From: Congeria kusceri
Lineage: Eukaryota > Mollusca > Bivalvia > Myida > Dreissenidae
Direction: 5' to 3'
NCBI GenBank assembly: GCA_027627225.1
Contig: CM051034.1
Coordinates: 45,133,048 to 45,197,047 of the forward strand
Length of the DNA stretch: 64,000 bases
How positions within the stretch are numbered: position 1 is the stretch's first letter; each line of letters starts with the position of its first letter. A model generated the notes under the pieces. That model made no database searches. It saw only the letters and a list, made by a program, of their open reading frames with translations, and was not told the origin of the DNA. Shown in pieces: positions 10,351 to 22,263 of this stretch. Made by a program: the position numbers and the translations under genes.

Positions 10351-13300
10351 ACCAGATGGCGCTCTTCTCTTTCAGTCGTTGTGCTAATTGCATTCCCACA
10401 TATGTATGGAAAATTGTATTTGACGTGGATCTGCTTGACATGATTAGTGACGTTCTAGTTGTTATTTCGTCACACCGTCAATGTTAGGATTACATGTACA
10501 TCCTCTGACCATATAACACAACGCATTGCTTGTCTAGCGCCATACATAGAACGCCATTCACGTTTTTGTTTTATGTTTGGTTCATACACCCAATTTCTTG
10601 TAAGCCAGCAAATATGTGTATTCTTCACTCAGAACATTTATCAAATGTATGCGAGTAGGTATAACCATTTTGGACACTGGTCAAGCAATGGTTTCAATAA
10701 TATGTATATTATATGTTTATACAAAAGGCAAACAACTAAGAACACTGGTCCTCTGACTCCGTTAATCATGTGTTGTTTCCTGATAATGTCTACTTTCTTC
10801 GAACCTGGAATGATAAAAAAATAATGCACAATATTGTATTCTTCAGACGGTGAGGTGACAATATGAAAATAATCGTAATATATTTGTGCTTAGTCGGATA
10901 TGTTTGACGGACTGTATCATTTATCATGGAAATCCCGAAACACAAGTGATAAACAATACTCTATTTTCAATTTTAAAGATTAAACCATCAAACACGATCA
11001 TATACGACGAAAATAAATACAGATGCCTGATTCGGAAAGTCGAGAAAATTCTAACTAGCTTCAGTTCGAATTCTAATTGTAAAACCACTTTTATTTATTT
11101 ACTGAAACTGACAGACATGAAACAAGCAAACAATGTAGTTAAAGGTTCATACGCAATGATTTGCATATAGCAATTGCTTCAATAGGTTATTTGCACAGAC
11201 AGTTTTAGAAATGTCGACCCGAATTACGCCAATACTATGCTATTTTAAATCCGGTTTCTTTGTATGCAATCCGTTTAACTTTTCAAAATAAAACGAACAA
11301 ATCAATAAACTATTTGAAAATTAAGACATTTTCAAACAAATAATATGTTTAGGTATTTTTTTTTAAATAACGTCAATTAAACATATCAGTTGTTAATGTG
11401 TATATTCTGGTTAATTGAAATCCAACGACATGCATTTATTTCATAAAAATTGATCATTCTGAAACGAAAATAATTTAATTAAAAGTTAATATTAGCATAG
11501 AATTACAGTTTGAATTGAGACAAAAAAATTGGTGTACAAAAAGGGCCATAAGGGGGCACATCAGAATCTGAAATTTAAATATTAAAATTGGCATATCATA
11601 GGTAAATATACTATACGTGTATACAACTTTCATAGTTTTAACTTAGCCCAGCTTTAGAGCAGTTTTTATTGTACATTGTATTTGAAAGGACGATTCAATT
11701 CATTCTTTTAACTGTAATATAATCTGTTTGCGAGCAGAGCAGTTTCAAATGTACATATTTTGTTCTCATACTTGCCTATTATATATATTGTGTACTTATC
11801 ACAATATTTTGATCTTAATTAATATTGTGCCTTGTGCAAGGTACATCTTATTTGTGTGGATCATATCCCATAGAACCACTACTACACCCAGACATGGTTC
11901 TTTTATTTTTTAGTCTTTATTGTTAAAATTAGGCTTTCCTTTCTTATCCCGATGCCACCTCCTCAAAACCCTGGTACCTACAGCCGCCATGCCAGCTTGT
12001 GTCCCTCTACACTTTCAAATCCGCCTACCATCCTATATTCTTATCCTTCATTTAAGTCTTTTAACCCACCCGGTGGCAAAGTACCTTTTTATTATGCCTG
12101 TATAAATAGTTTGTACATATTCATGGTGTTAACATGATGTTTTGTTGTTTTAACAGTTTAATATTTTTAATGTTGCTCTAATAAGGTGTCCGCTGCGCAG
12201 GTTACATGTTACTATTATTCTTTTAAAGTTTAATTGAATATTGTTAGGTAAAGCTGCCTAAAATCTTCCTCTTATATTTATATACATTAACCGACAGGGT
12301 CTCAAGTTGGAGCATCGAAGGCCAAATTCCCAGTCGGCAAGTGTGAACAATCGTCAAATACTCCATTTCTCTCATTCAGTGCACAACTGGCATGTTGTGC
12401 AATACATCTCAACATTACTTATGTTGCACACCTTTCATATTGTGTAGTTTATATTAGTTTTTAATTAGTAGTCTTTATAAATAGAGAATTATAAATTTAT
12501 CTACCTTGTACATAGATATGTATTTATTTACATTATATTTATTAAATTTTACATCTATATGATGTAACAATGTAGTTCACTCATTGATCTACTGCATTAA
12601 ATCACATATAATGTTCCATAAACACAAAATGGAATTAGTTCTTGACAATTTCCAGACATATTTTTTCTAGACATTGTTCACCGCATACTAGATGTTTGAA
12701 CCTTACTTTTTATATTAATTACTGTAAAACTCCAATTCAGTAATACAACATTCACTCAGTGGTTATACTTCATATATACTAAAGTTAATATTAGCTAAAT
12801 ATGCCTTATAATACCATTGCAGGCACTGTTTCAAATATATATGCTCAAAGTCTCCAATAAATCATATGCATTTTATTAAAAACATCTATAGGGTTTAATT
12901 ACTTGGTGAAAAACCTGCATACATGTTTACTGCCGGCTATTTATTAATGTATTACGTGTATTTATCGGACACACCTCGTATAGTCGTTGAACCAAAAATA
13001 ATACATCTGAGTTAACATACTCCAAAACGCATAAACAGTGCATTCTACCACTACGCACGGCTCGTGGCCCATAGATAAAGAAGGAAAAAAACTGTGGGTT
13101 ATTCTGCAACAAATTATGGGCGGAGCTTAATGTTTTGAAAATAGTTCTGGAAATTCGAAGAAATTGTTCCGTAAAATGCACGTGCTTAAACGCGTGATAG
13201 CAAATTGTGACAAACAAATCATTTTTGCATTATGTAGCGCAATTAAACCACATATGTACTACATATTTTATACTGAAGTTCACAAAAAAGTTTACGTTTT

Positions 13301-13396
13301 TTTAATATGTTTTTAATTTGCGCTTTTTGGCATGATATTTTCACTGTATTATATCGATAAGTATGTCGTCATTCGCTCAATGTTTATCAATAAAGC
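10351..13396. other. AT-rich stretch, no gene recognised
   Basis: Several frames of 60-121 codons exist (for example 10459-10824 on the plus strand and 12927-13217 on the minus strand), but none shows a recognisable domain. The patch at 11945-12080 is C-rich with overlapping frames and may be a retroelement 3' remnant; I could not place it in a family. Confidence 0.35.
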
Positions 13397-13432
13397 TGAC
13401 GTCATTTGAATTGTTATGATTTATTGACGTCA
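13397..13432. promoter_or_regulatory. Pair of perfect CRE palindromes (TGACGTCA)
   Basis: Two exact TGACGTCA octamers lie at 13397-13404 and 13425-13432, 28 bp apart. TGACGTCA is the canonical binding site of CREB/ATF bZIP factors. A gggcggag word follows near 13468. No transcription unit can be assigned, so function is inference only. Confidence 0.35.
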
Positions 13433-13550
13433 CAGAAACGCACCGGTGAATGCACTTCTCGGAAAATGGGCGGAGTATAGATAAATATAGTTCTCATTCA
13501 TAACCTTTAAAAATACGAATTTTATATAAGATCGTGTTAGAATCGAAATA

Positions 13551-13711
13551 ATTGACGGGTAACAGTTTGTTATTGCGATAATAACCAACGGTTTGTCGTT
13601 CCGATGCTTGTTATCAAACCACTCGGGCTACCGCCCTCGTGGTTTAATTCCTACGCATCGGAACTCCAAACCGTTGGTTATTACCCCAATAACCAACAGT
13701 TACCCGTCAAT
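13551..13711. mobile_element. 161-bp palindromic MITE-like element
   Basis: Arms at 13551-13608 and 13653-13711 are inverted copies with about six or seven mismatches over 58 bp; the ends read attgacgggtaac and gttacccgtcaat. A second, inner hairpin at 13616-13645 pairs aaaccactcggg with ccctcgtggttt. The whole element could fold into one long stem. No clear target-site duplication was found, so family assignment is open. Confidence 0.65.
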
Positions 13712-13829
13712 TTCTTAATTAAACAATATATAATAAGGCACAATGTTATGGAGACAAGGTCATTTCACTTATAACGTGATAACGTCAAAAATTATTATAC
13801 GCAATTTAACTGAAGCTTAAAATATGTTA

Positions 13830-16800
13830 ATAAAATGTTGTTCTTTTGCTAACCTACCCGAAAATTGTTTATAAAAAGGAAATATGTTAAATTGACGTTA
13901 CGACGGAACGATGATTGACAGGTCTATTAGCCAATCAGATCGCGACACTGAGAAGCACGGTTTCATCCGCCATTTTGTCAACCATAGGTAACATTACAAT
14001 AAATAAATAAGTCATGTAGGGCTGTACTCTCTAAATAAATCCATAAGTTTAACTCGAAGGCATGTTTTTAGGTTTAGACACTTGCTTTGATATTCTTTTT
14101 TGGAGATGTTGGTAGGGTTAGCATTAACTTGTACATAACTGATATGTTTTAAGATTGGAGACTACAGTATGACAATTGCGCTGAGGCGGGTTACATTCAA
14201 ATAGAAAGTAGCCGCTAAAGAGATGGTGATAAAACAGTCAACTTTGTTAAGTGTCGAGTTTTGTATTACATATTTACGTGACATACCCCTTTTATTGCTT
14301 AAATTTAATTCAGCTTAAAATGCTGTTTAAGAAAAGGTATGGTTATGAAGGTCCCTATGTTCAAAATGTTGCATTTATTGTTGGTTATAGTTATCGCTTT
14401 TACATTAAATTACATAAAGATTGGAATTAGTATATTGTAATCTCATACTGACCAACTTGTCTTACGTTTCGTAATGTTTTCTAGTCATGTTTTGGTAGCG
14501 TTTAACATTTCCTAGAAAATAATACTGAAATTCCGTTGTTGTACGAAATTCCTGATTCTATAATTAGCATGTGTATACACGTATTGATGACGTAGACATG
14601 GTTTACACAGTCACAGAATTTCAACGCTCGTGTGGTGTAGGCAGAATTTAAGATGAATATACTCGTAGAAATGTGTTAAACCGTCAAACACTTGAAAATG
14701 TACGGTAAAAAATTATTCATTACTTAAACGTAAAAAGTGATTTCTATATTTGTTATATACGGATTTATTGCCAAAATTGGATTAAATTGGATTAAAAGTT
14801 TACATTCTTCGGGACTGCTCTCTCTTATCTACGTTAACGTCAAAAATGACCAAAGAAGATTCGAATCTTGGCCTGACGTTCGTGTATGGGCCGATCGGAT
14901 ACAAAACGACTAACCAAGAATCAAATAGTGGCAGTAATGTACGAAAAACGTTCAAAAACTGGCCGCGGACAAACGTTCACATTTCTGCCATCAAAACACA
15001 ATGGCGCCCGGAGAAAATTTAAAGAACGCCGAACACTTCTTGAATAATGACGTTGGTGTGATTACAGGATATAAGGACTTATTAATTAACACTTGTAATT
15101 TAATATTTCAGTGTAATACGGATTTATTTTGCAATAAAAGAACCGTCAAAGACAGTAAAGAAATATAAACAAATAGAGACTATGCTTAGCAACATTTAAC
15201 AAATGATTTATACCGGCCTACGAATGTGTGGGAATAAATAAAACCAAACAAAGGATAAATAAATATTTAGGATGTTAAAATAAGGTTGCACCAAGATGAC
15301 CAGTTCCAATTCCTGACAAACTTATTAAACGTATACCCGCAGACATTGTCTGCTTGTCATCATGGACCAAAACAAATGTGGGAGGTATGCCTCAGTTATC
15401 ACCAGTTTCGCCAATATATATTTTATACCATCCATTACATAAGAATACATACATATAATACATTTTAAATATCACATGACATACTATATGTATTGTTTAA
15501 ACGTTTACCATTAACATTAAATGATTCGCCCTCAATAATACAATTACAGAGGGCACATCTAGGGTAATTACATTTAGTTACTGTAGGTTCTTGAGAGGAA
15601 AAAAAAAGATTTAATAAGTAGGAGTTTGAAGTTTGGTGCCTGTCTTTTGCATTGTTAATATTCTTATATCTGATATTTTTTGTTCATAACTGGGTCCATT
15701 CTTTAAAATGTCTATGTTGTTTTCCAGCACGCCAAAAACGTCTTTATTATTAGAATTATGTGAACAAATAATCGGAATAATAATATTATATTATTTTGTT
15801 GATTCTGAAAGTAATTCATTTCGTGGTAGGGAAAGGATATATATATATACGGAAACTACAATATTCAGCGTAACGGTATTGTTGCGGTGTTTTAATATAA
15901 ATGTTTTCAAGCCATGTTCACTTATTCATGCCAATAAATAATAGAAGTACATTGATGGATAAATGCAATAACATTATTTAATATATAATATGTTTGGTTA
16001 AATTCTGAGAGTTCCTTCTTTTCATTTTCTTACGAGTTTGTTATCGGAATTATATCTACTTTTAATAAATGTATATACCAATTGAAATAAATGAAGATTA
16101 ACACTATGCTTTGAACTTGATGCTACCAAATATATACATATATGCAAAACTCTATATCATAATTAATAGTTATATTTTTTAAGGATTAACATACGTAAAT
16201 ACATGTACATACATTTTTATGCTACTTTAATACAGAAGATCACCAAGTTATCAAATGGATTTGCTAGAATAGCCAGTATACCACATCGCATTGGTGAGCT
16301 TATAAAGCAATAAATATGCATGATGTCATTCAGCACTAAGAAGCAATTATCATAAAAACATTCAGTACAAAGGTGCTTTAGAAAATGTATATAATATGAA
16401 CCTTTATACATTTACATATTTCTGCCATATTTTCTTTGGCAACACAATATGTAAGATGCATTTTGAATGATTTATTAGTTTGTATTGTTTTATGGAAAAC
16501 GACTTCGCGACTTCAAAACAGTTAGTACCTGTCTGTGAGTCCGTTTTTTTATCGCATAAATCGAACAATTTACCTACGCTATTTGTAATGAACATATAAT
16601 TGTCTAGTTATGTTTATATTAACAAACAATATTACGGGTGTAAATCAAATAAATAAAATGATTGGTTCGTGTAGGAGTACATAATAACTTACCTTGCCAT
16701 AACCAGCGAGTGCACGTTTCAGTAAAAAACAAAAAATCAATATGGAAACACGCATAATTTTGAGATAACGTATTCTTAATAAAAATTAATATATAAATAG

Positions 16801-17100
16801 AAATAATGTATGTGTTGTATTGGTAGTTTTGTCATTACTTAAGTATTCAGGGAACCAACGACATATTGTATTATTGTTGATTAATTTATTCATTGGGATT
16901 CTTTATTTATCATGTCTACAATAATCATTATCTAACGCCTGTGTGATATTTGAAATAAGCATTTTTATATACAGAGTACCAAGTTACTGCCATTCGTGCT
17001 GAATACATCAGATGAGGCGTAGATTAATATAAAGGCTGGGTAGCCATTGCTTCCTGAGATTTTATTCAGAACATTTATTTATGAGTAGGTTGTCGAATTT
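13830..17100 (+). repeat. Old, diverged copy of the 5.2-kb complex repeat
   Basis: The order of landmarks matches the homogenised units further right. 13835-14000 matches 41320-41475. 14440-15060 matches 41475-42065. 15060-15350 matches 42065-42370. A GIY-YIG remnant lies near 15400. 15660-15915 matches the conserved open-frame block, 15917-16010 matches 43970-44060, and 16180-16860 matches the start of the unit. Identity looks roughly 75-90% with many indels. The block at about 14850-15050 is the best conserved. Confidence 0.75.
15385..15460 (-). pseudogene. GIY-YIG endonuclease remnant (Penelope-like)
   Basis: Read on the minus strand, about 20 codons give VFLCNGWYKIYIGETGDN followed by a stop. 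This fits the GIY-YIG nuclease core of Penelope-like retroelements, where a C-x2-C pair precedes an (I)YIGxT box. Here the second cysteine has become W. It is the old-copy counterpart of the fragments found twice in each array unit, and it keeps the YIGET box better than they do. It is far too short and broken to be functional. Confidence 0.55.
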
Positions 17101-18790
17101 AAATCTACTTTAAATATATGTACCAATTATTCAAGGATAGCAATCGGCCTTCTACGCATACATCTAATTGCACTGCCAACATTCAACTCTGATTTTCATG
17201 TAATCACAATGAATATTGCGGTGTTCCCAAACAAATCATTTCGATGCTCCAAATTATCAATTTCAGTAACTAAAGTCACTTATATTGTGCCTCCGGATGT
17301 TAATTAACTTGATGGTAAGTCAAAATCAATGTGTATGACATAAATATGCATATGAAAAGGATATTTATTATTCAATGGAATCGACGTAAAATCAACTATT
17401 ATTTAAGTGACGATAAGTCTGACTTTAAAATGTACAGGGAATTTATAGTGTTTGTATTATAATAAATTATCACACGAAAATGAAAAGAAAACGCCATTAT
17501 TTTTATTCAAATCAATTTTCCATTAATTATCAGGTATTTTCATGTAAATGTGCGAGTTTATAGCAGTTATAATCTTCAAAGATGTGAATTTATCTAACCA
17601 AAAAAGATCAAGTGAAATTAAGTGCCCTGCACGGCTTACATACTCTTTGTACATCATGGAAGTGGTGATTTCAACATAGAATACATCACTGAGTAGATTG
17701 TTAAGCGGCCCATACACATACAGTTTGATGATCATTTTTGGTTTACTAAAATTGCCACTCATTTTGAGCCACAGACTGTATAATTATTTTGCTCAATATG
17801 CTGTTGTAGTTTTATTTTTCTGTGCATGGTATGAAAAGACGTCAAAAAGAAACCAAAACTATTTGGTGAAGCATTAGCAATTAAAATAAGGCAATACTTT
17901 GCCATTCACTTTGGTTTAAAACATATTAAACAAAAAATGTCTTTAAAAAAGACTATCGGCGTTAATATTGAGATGTCATTATTCGCCCTAAATATAATAC
18001 AAAAGGACCAAGATGATCGGTTACGTAACTTCTTTGACCCCAGATTGTTCGGTCCCTATTAAGGAGCCTTCTCGCACACTAGATTTTTGGGACACCATAA
18101 GAAAACGTATCCGGCCGAAAATTAATTTGAGAGAAACTGAATCATTATTAATAGTTGAGTACCGTAAATAAACCGATCATATACCGCCCTTTGTTTTCAC
18201 CAGTGATACATGATTATACTAAATACTAGTATTTTTTGTAAACATATTTGATACATGACTTTGTCGGGCAAATTTAACAAATTAACATTGTCAATAAATA
18301 ATAGCGGGAACGAATGAAAAATATTATATATATCAGACATGTGTACATAGTTATGTTAAATAATATACTTTATGTATCATTAGTATTGCACATAGTGTAT
18401 TCATGCTACGCAAATGAAGTTAAAGTATTACTAACATGAATAACATTTTCGACGTATTTACGAGACTTCTTTCACCACATTTTACTGATATAAAGATGGT
18501 GAACATGTTTATAACGTGAATACCATATACTGGAGAAGTTGATAGAAGGTGCAATTTTAAATAATTCTTAATAAAACGCAACCGCAATTAAAATATAAAT
18601 ACACATGCACAGTAAGTTTATAAATATAAATTCCCCATTTATTGAAATTCTCGGGTTTAGGATTCTCCGGACACTTATTGATGTATATGTGTTAACACAT
18701 ATTTACCGTGCGGTATTTTCAGAATGATTCACAAGCCTGCTGGAGTGTGTTCACTATGTTGTATTCGCTAAAATTAGTTCACGGGCACGA
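17101..18790. other. AT-rich stretch, no gene recognised
   Basis: No recognisable protein frame or RNA gene is present. The minus-strand frame at 17523-17762 (79 codons) shows no known motif. Confidence 0.4.
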
Positions 18791-19215
18791 CAGTCTGTCA
18801 ATACTATAATCAACATGCGTAATAATTTGTGAAGTAACATACGGATCATTGTGTCTACAGCTGTGCAGTTGACTTCAGATAGATAATTATTGGCATACAT
18901 GTTTAATATTTAATACCAGCATTGCATAAACATATTACCTTGCCCCTAGAAACTAATAATGCTATTTTTCAACAGCTGAAATTATACATGTATATATAAT
19001 TTTAAAATTGTATAAATTTATTTATCATTTAAATTAAGGAACATTATTTTAATTCACAAATATATATTAGCGATGTTTTTCATAAAATGTTTAAAGGATG
19101 ATTCTTTTTATAATTAAATAGAATGTTAAGTATTTTACTTACGGACACTTTCATGCTATTACCAACAGACCATTGTCAATAAAACCCAATGTGGAGATCC
19201 AATAACATTGGGTGG
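18790..19215 (+). repeat. Dispersed repeat, copy 1 of about 400 bp
   Basis: It matches 28605-28995 in the same orientation over nearly its whole length, at roughly 85% identity. Shared words include ttgacttcagatagataatt and ttaaattaaggaacatt. In both places it lies next to pieces of the complex repeat, so it may be a further segment of an ancestral, longer unit. Confidence 0.75.
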
Positions 19216-19259
19216 AGAGGAGCAATCGTGGGATAAATTGTTTGCTCAGAACAATTCCA

Positions 19260-19750
19260 AATTGTCAAACTCTTAGAAATGTACGGTAAAAGAGTGTCCA
19301 GAAAGGGATTACTTATACGTAAACAGTGATTTCTGTATTTGTTATATACGGATTTATCGACAAAATTAAATTAACTTGGGTCAAACATTTACATTTTTAG
19401 AGAACTACTCTCTCTTTGAAATCTACTTCAACTTCAAGACTGACCAAATAAGATTCAAATCTTTGCCGGGCGTTTGATTATGGGCTGATTGGGCACAAAA
19501 CGGTCAACGTAGTCTTGATATATTATCTTTACTTATCATAACATTTATAATATACACATAAAAGTTCGTGTGAGTGATTATTAATTAGTAATGGTACTTA
19601 ACTTATCTCTTTTCCCGGATCTTTGTCCTGCAATTACGTAATGATATATTAAATTTGAACAAATTACCATTTTAAGATTAACTGAAGTGTTCCCATTCCT
19701 TATCACGGCCATTCCTAAGCAAGCTATTGGACGTGTCGATAGTCTTCCTT
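19260..19750 (+). repeat. Diverged pieces of the complex repeat
   Basis: 19280-19510 matches the block at 41710-41940 (aatgtacggtaaaag landmark), and 19540-19750 matches 43690-43900 (gattaactgaagtgtt and tatcacggccattc landmarks). The intervening 1.7 kb present in array units is missing, so this copy carries a large internal deletion. Confidence 0.7.
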
Positions 19751-21162
19751 ACTAACGCATTCTTTGCTTTGTTTACGACTGATCCCAACAGTTTGCAGGC
19801 CCAGCTAGATTGTGTGAACCAATATTCTTCTAAATGGGGCCTCAAGATAAATGTAGCTAAAACAAAAATATGTATATTTGAACGCAAAATATCTAGAAAT
19901 AATTTTACATGGAGTATAAACAATATTAATCTTGAGATTGTTGATAGTTTCTGTTACCTTGGTATGAAATTTTATTATACCGGAAGTCTTGCTAATGCTG
20001 TAAAAGCACTAAATGAACAGGCTCTGAAGGCATATAATGGCCTTATATCACTGTTTACTAGAGTATCTTTAGATATTAAAACAAGATTGTTACTGTTTGA
20101 TTCGACTGTTTCACCTATTATTTTGTATGGTAGTGAGATTTGGGGCATATATGACTTCAAGGAGGTAGACAAAATCCATATCAAATTTTGTAAGCATATT
20201 CTTGGCGTGCGTACTCAAACATCCACAGTTGCCGTCCTTGGTGAATTAGGTAGATTCCCACTTTCGGTCATTTGCAGGGAAAGAGCCTTAAAATACTGGT
20301 GTAAAATTATGAAAAATCCGGAATCACTTCCAGGCAAAATATTTATAGAACATATTTTAGATAACAGTTTTAATTCATTGAATTTCAAAAATAGCTGGGG
20401 AAAGGCGGTTAATAATGCATTAGATAAGCTTGGATATGGCTACTTATGGTATATGTTTGATATTAACTGTTGCTATATACCCATGTTAAAGCAAAGGTTG
20501 CGTGACCAATATATACAGATATGGTCGGAAACTGTGAATTCTCAAAACAAATTAGAGTATTATAAACAATTTAAAACTGTTTTTAGGTATGAAACATATT
20601 AAAATGCTATTGACCAGGATAAATACTGAATTGCATTGACTAGGTTACGATTATGTTCACATTCTCTTGAGATTGAAACAGGAAGATACAATAATGTGGA
20701 TAGAATTAATAGACTATGTAAACTATGCAATTACAATGTTGCTGAGTCAGAATTCCACTTTGTACTCTGCTGTCCCTTGTATCATGACTTTAGGCAAAAA
20801 TATAAAATTTCAAATGCTTTTAGTACTATTAATAAATTTGTTAATCTCATGTCATCAGAAAAAAATTGGTTTGTTAAGACGACTTTCAAAATTGACGTAC
20901 TTGGCGATGTTACGACGTTCCCAAACCCTAGATAGTGTTGCTTCTTAACCTACTTATAAAATAAGTTAATCAATCCACTTTATAGATAGATATGTTTTTG
21001 TACAATATTTATATAAAGCCTGCTTTGTATAATTGGAATTATGTATTTTGAACTTGTAATGTTGCTAATGGCCATCTTTCATTATGTGTTTTGTAAATGG
21101 CCAAAGGCATTGCTCATGCCGATTTGCCAAATAAACCAGTAAACCAGTAAACTAACGCATTC
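19751..21162 (+). mobile_element. 5'-truncated non-LTR retrotransposon with TSD
   Basis: The insertion is bounded by a perfect 12-bp direct repeat, actaacgcattc, at 19751-19762 and 21151-21162; the element body is 19763-21150. The empty site can be read in related copies (for example near 43892, where the same 12 bases run straight on). The 3' end carries an octamer tail (aaaccagt repeated) rather than poly-A, as in several LINE clades. The 5' truncation and flanking duplication are what target-primed reverse transcription produces. The left flank (19500-19750) is itself duplicated at 21163-21407, so the insertion lies inside a short tandem duplication. Confidence 0.85.
19763..20935 (+). pseudogene. 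LINE reverse transcriptase C-terminal part, broken
   Basis: The frame begins just downstream of where the catalytic YADD box would be; the first residues (FALFTTDPNSLQAQLD) match the segment that normally follows it. The region then runs through the RT thumb: a WGLKINVAKTK box, a CYLG box and a YGSEIWG box. In-frame stops TAA at 20600-20602 and TGA at 20627-20629 interrupt it, after which the same frame continues into a C-terminal zinc-knuckle-like motif (CKLCN, then EFHFVLCCPLYHDFR). This layout is known from LINE ORF2 proteins without an RNase H. The endonuclease and most of the RT are missing, so it is dead. The clade (CR1/Jockey/RTE-X-like) is not settled. Confidence 0.85.
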
Positions 21163-21407
21163 AGAGACTTGATATATTAGCTTTACATAGCATTAAATTT
21201 ATATATTAAAAAAACATATAAAAGTGCGTTTGTATGACCAATAATAAGTAATGGTACTTAAATTACCTCTCTTACCAATACCTTTCCCTATCATTTTAAG
21301 ATTAACTGAAGTGTTCTCCTGTCCTTATCACGGCCATTCCTAAGCCAAATAGTGTGTGTGTGTGTGTGTTGATTATCTTCCTTACTAACTCATTCAGAGT
21401 ACAAATG
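21163..21407 (+). repeat. Second copy of the segment left of the LINE
   Basis: It repeats 19500-19750 (cttgatatatta, taatggtacttaa, gattaactgaagtgttc and tatcacggccattcctaag landmarks). Here the LINE target reads ttactaactcattcagag without an insertion. A GT microsatellite has grown inside this copy. Confidence 0.75.
21352..21369 (+). repeat. (GT)9 microsatellite
   Basis: An uninterrupted GT dinucleotide run. The homologous place in the array units reads attgtgcgtgttg, so the run arose in this copy. Confidence 0.9.
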
Positions 21408-22263
21408 ACATAAATATGGTGGCTGATTTCAACCATGTCGTTTTGGCGTGTTGGCGCCTTTGAAGGGCGCCAAAACGACAACACGCCAGAACGACAAATA
21501 CCTGATTTGTCGTATCGACGCGCATATTTATCTTTCTGGCGTGACGGCGTGTTGGCGGCCTTCTAACGCGCCAAAGCGCCACAACGATAAAATAAGGGCG
21601 ACAATACGACAATTTTGTACGCGCCAGAACGACAACACGACATTTAGATATCTCGTTATGGCGGTCCTTATTTGGCGTGTTGGCGCCTCAGATTTGTCGT
21701 TCTGGCGTTCTGGCGGGTTTGAAGGGCGCCAAAACGACAACACGCCATAACGACAAATAAGCGCGCCGATACGACAATTAAGATATATGTCGTCCTTTCG
21801 TTTTGGCGTGTTGGCGCCTTACGCTAAGCATGCACGCCAAAACGAAAGGACGACAAATACCTTATTTCTCGTATCGGCGCGCTTTTTGTCGTTCTGGCGT
21901 GTCGGGGCGTTGGCGTCCTTCAAACCAGCCAGAACGCCAGAACGACAAATCCGAGGCGCCAACACGCCAAATAATGGGCACCAGAACGAGAGATTTATGT
22001 GTCTTGTTGTCGTTCTGGCGGGTACAAACTTGTCGTATTGGCGCTCTTACTTTGTCGTTCTGGCGTGTTGGCGCGTTTGAAGGGCGCCAACACGCCGACA
22101 CGCCAAAACGACAAGAACCTTTATTTGTCGTATCGGCGCGTATATTTGTCGTTCTGGCGTGTCGGCGTGTCGGCGCCCCTCAAAGGCGCGTCGGCGTGTC
22201 GGCGCCCCTCAAAGGCGCCAACACGCCAGAACGATATGGCAGAAATCAGCCACCATACATAAA
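21408..22263. mobile_element. GC-rich foldback element with 57-bp TIRs and TSD
   Basis: The element body is 21415-22256, bounded by the 7-bp direct repeat acataaa at 21408-21414 and 22257-22263. The terminal inverted repeats (21415-21471 and 22201-22257) agree at 52 of 57 positions and start tatggtggctgatttc. The interior is strongly GC-rich against an AT-rich setting. It is made of a few recurring words in both orientations: gtcgttctggcgtgttggcg, its complement, ggcgcc-tttgaa-gggcgcc palindromes and ttgtcgtatcggcgcg. It sits in a diverged repeat copy whose empty site is seen near 33511 and 43913. No transposase is encoded; frames of up to 155 codons on both strands are word-repeat artefacts. 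Confidence 0.85.
22162..22219 (+). repeat. 29-bp perfect tandem duplication inside the foldback
   Basis: Two consecutive 29-bp copies start tcggcgtgtcggcgcccctc (22162-22190 and 22191-22219) and differ only at the last base. They show recent growth of the element's right arm, next to the terminal repeat. Confidence 0.8.

Noticed and set aside
10459..10824. 121-codon frame as a gene
   Set aside because: Composition is AT-driven, no domain is recognisable, and an overlapping frame is open on the other strand.
13060..13500. A CpG-island-like promoter with GC boxes (gggcggag) and CREs
   Set aside because: There is no downstream gene, and the surrounding DNA is AT-rich and repeat-bearing. Only the two CRE octamers are reported.
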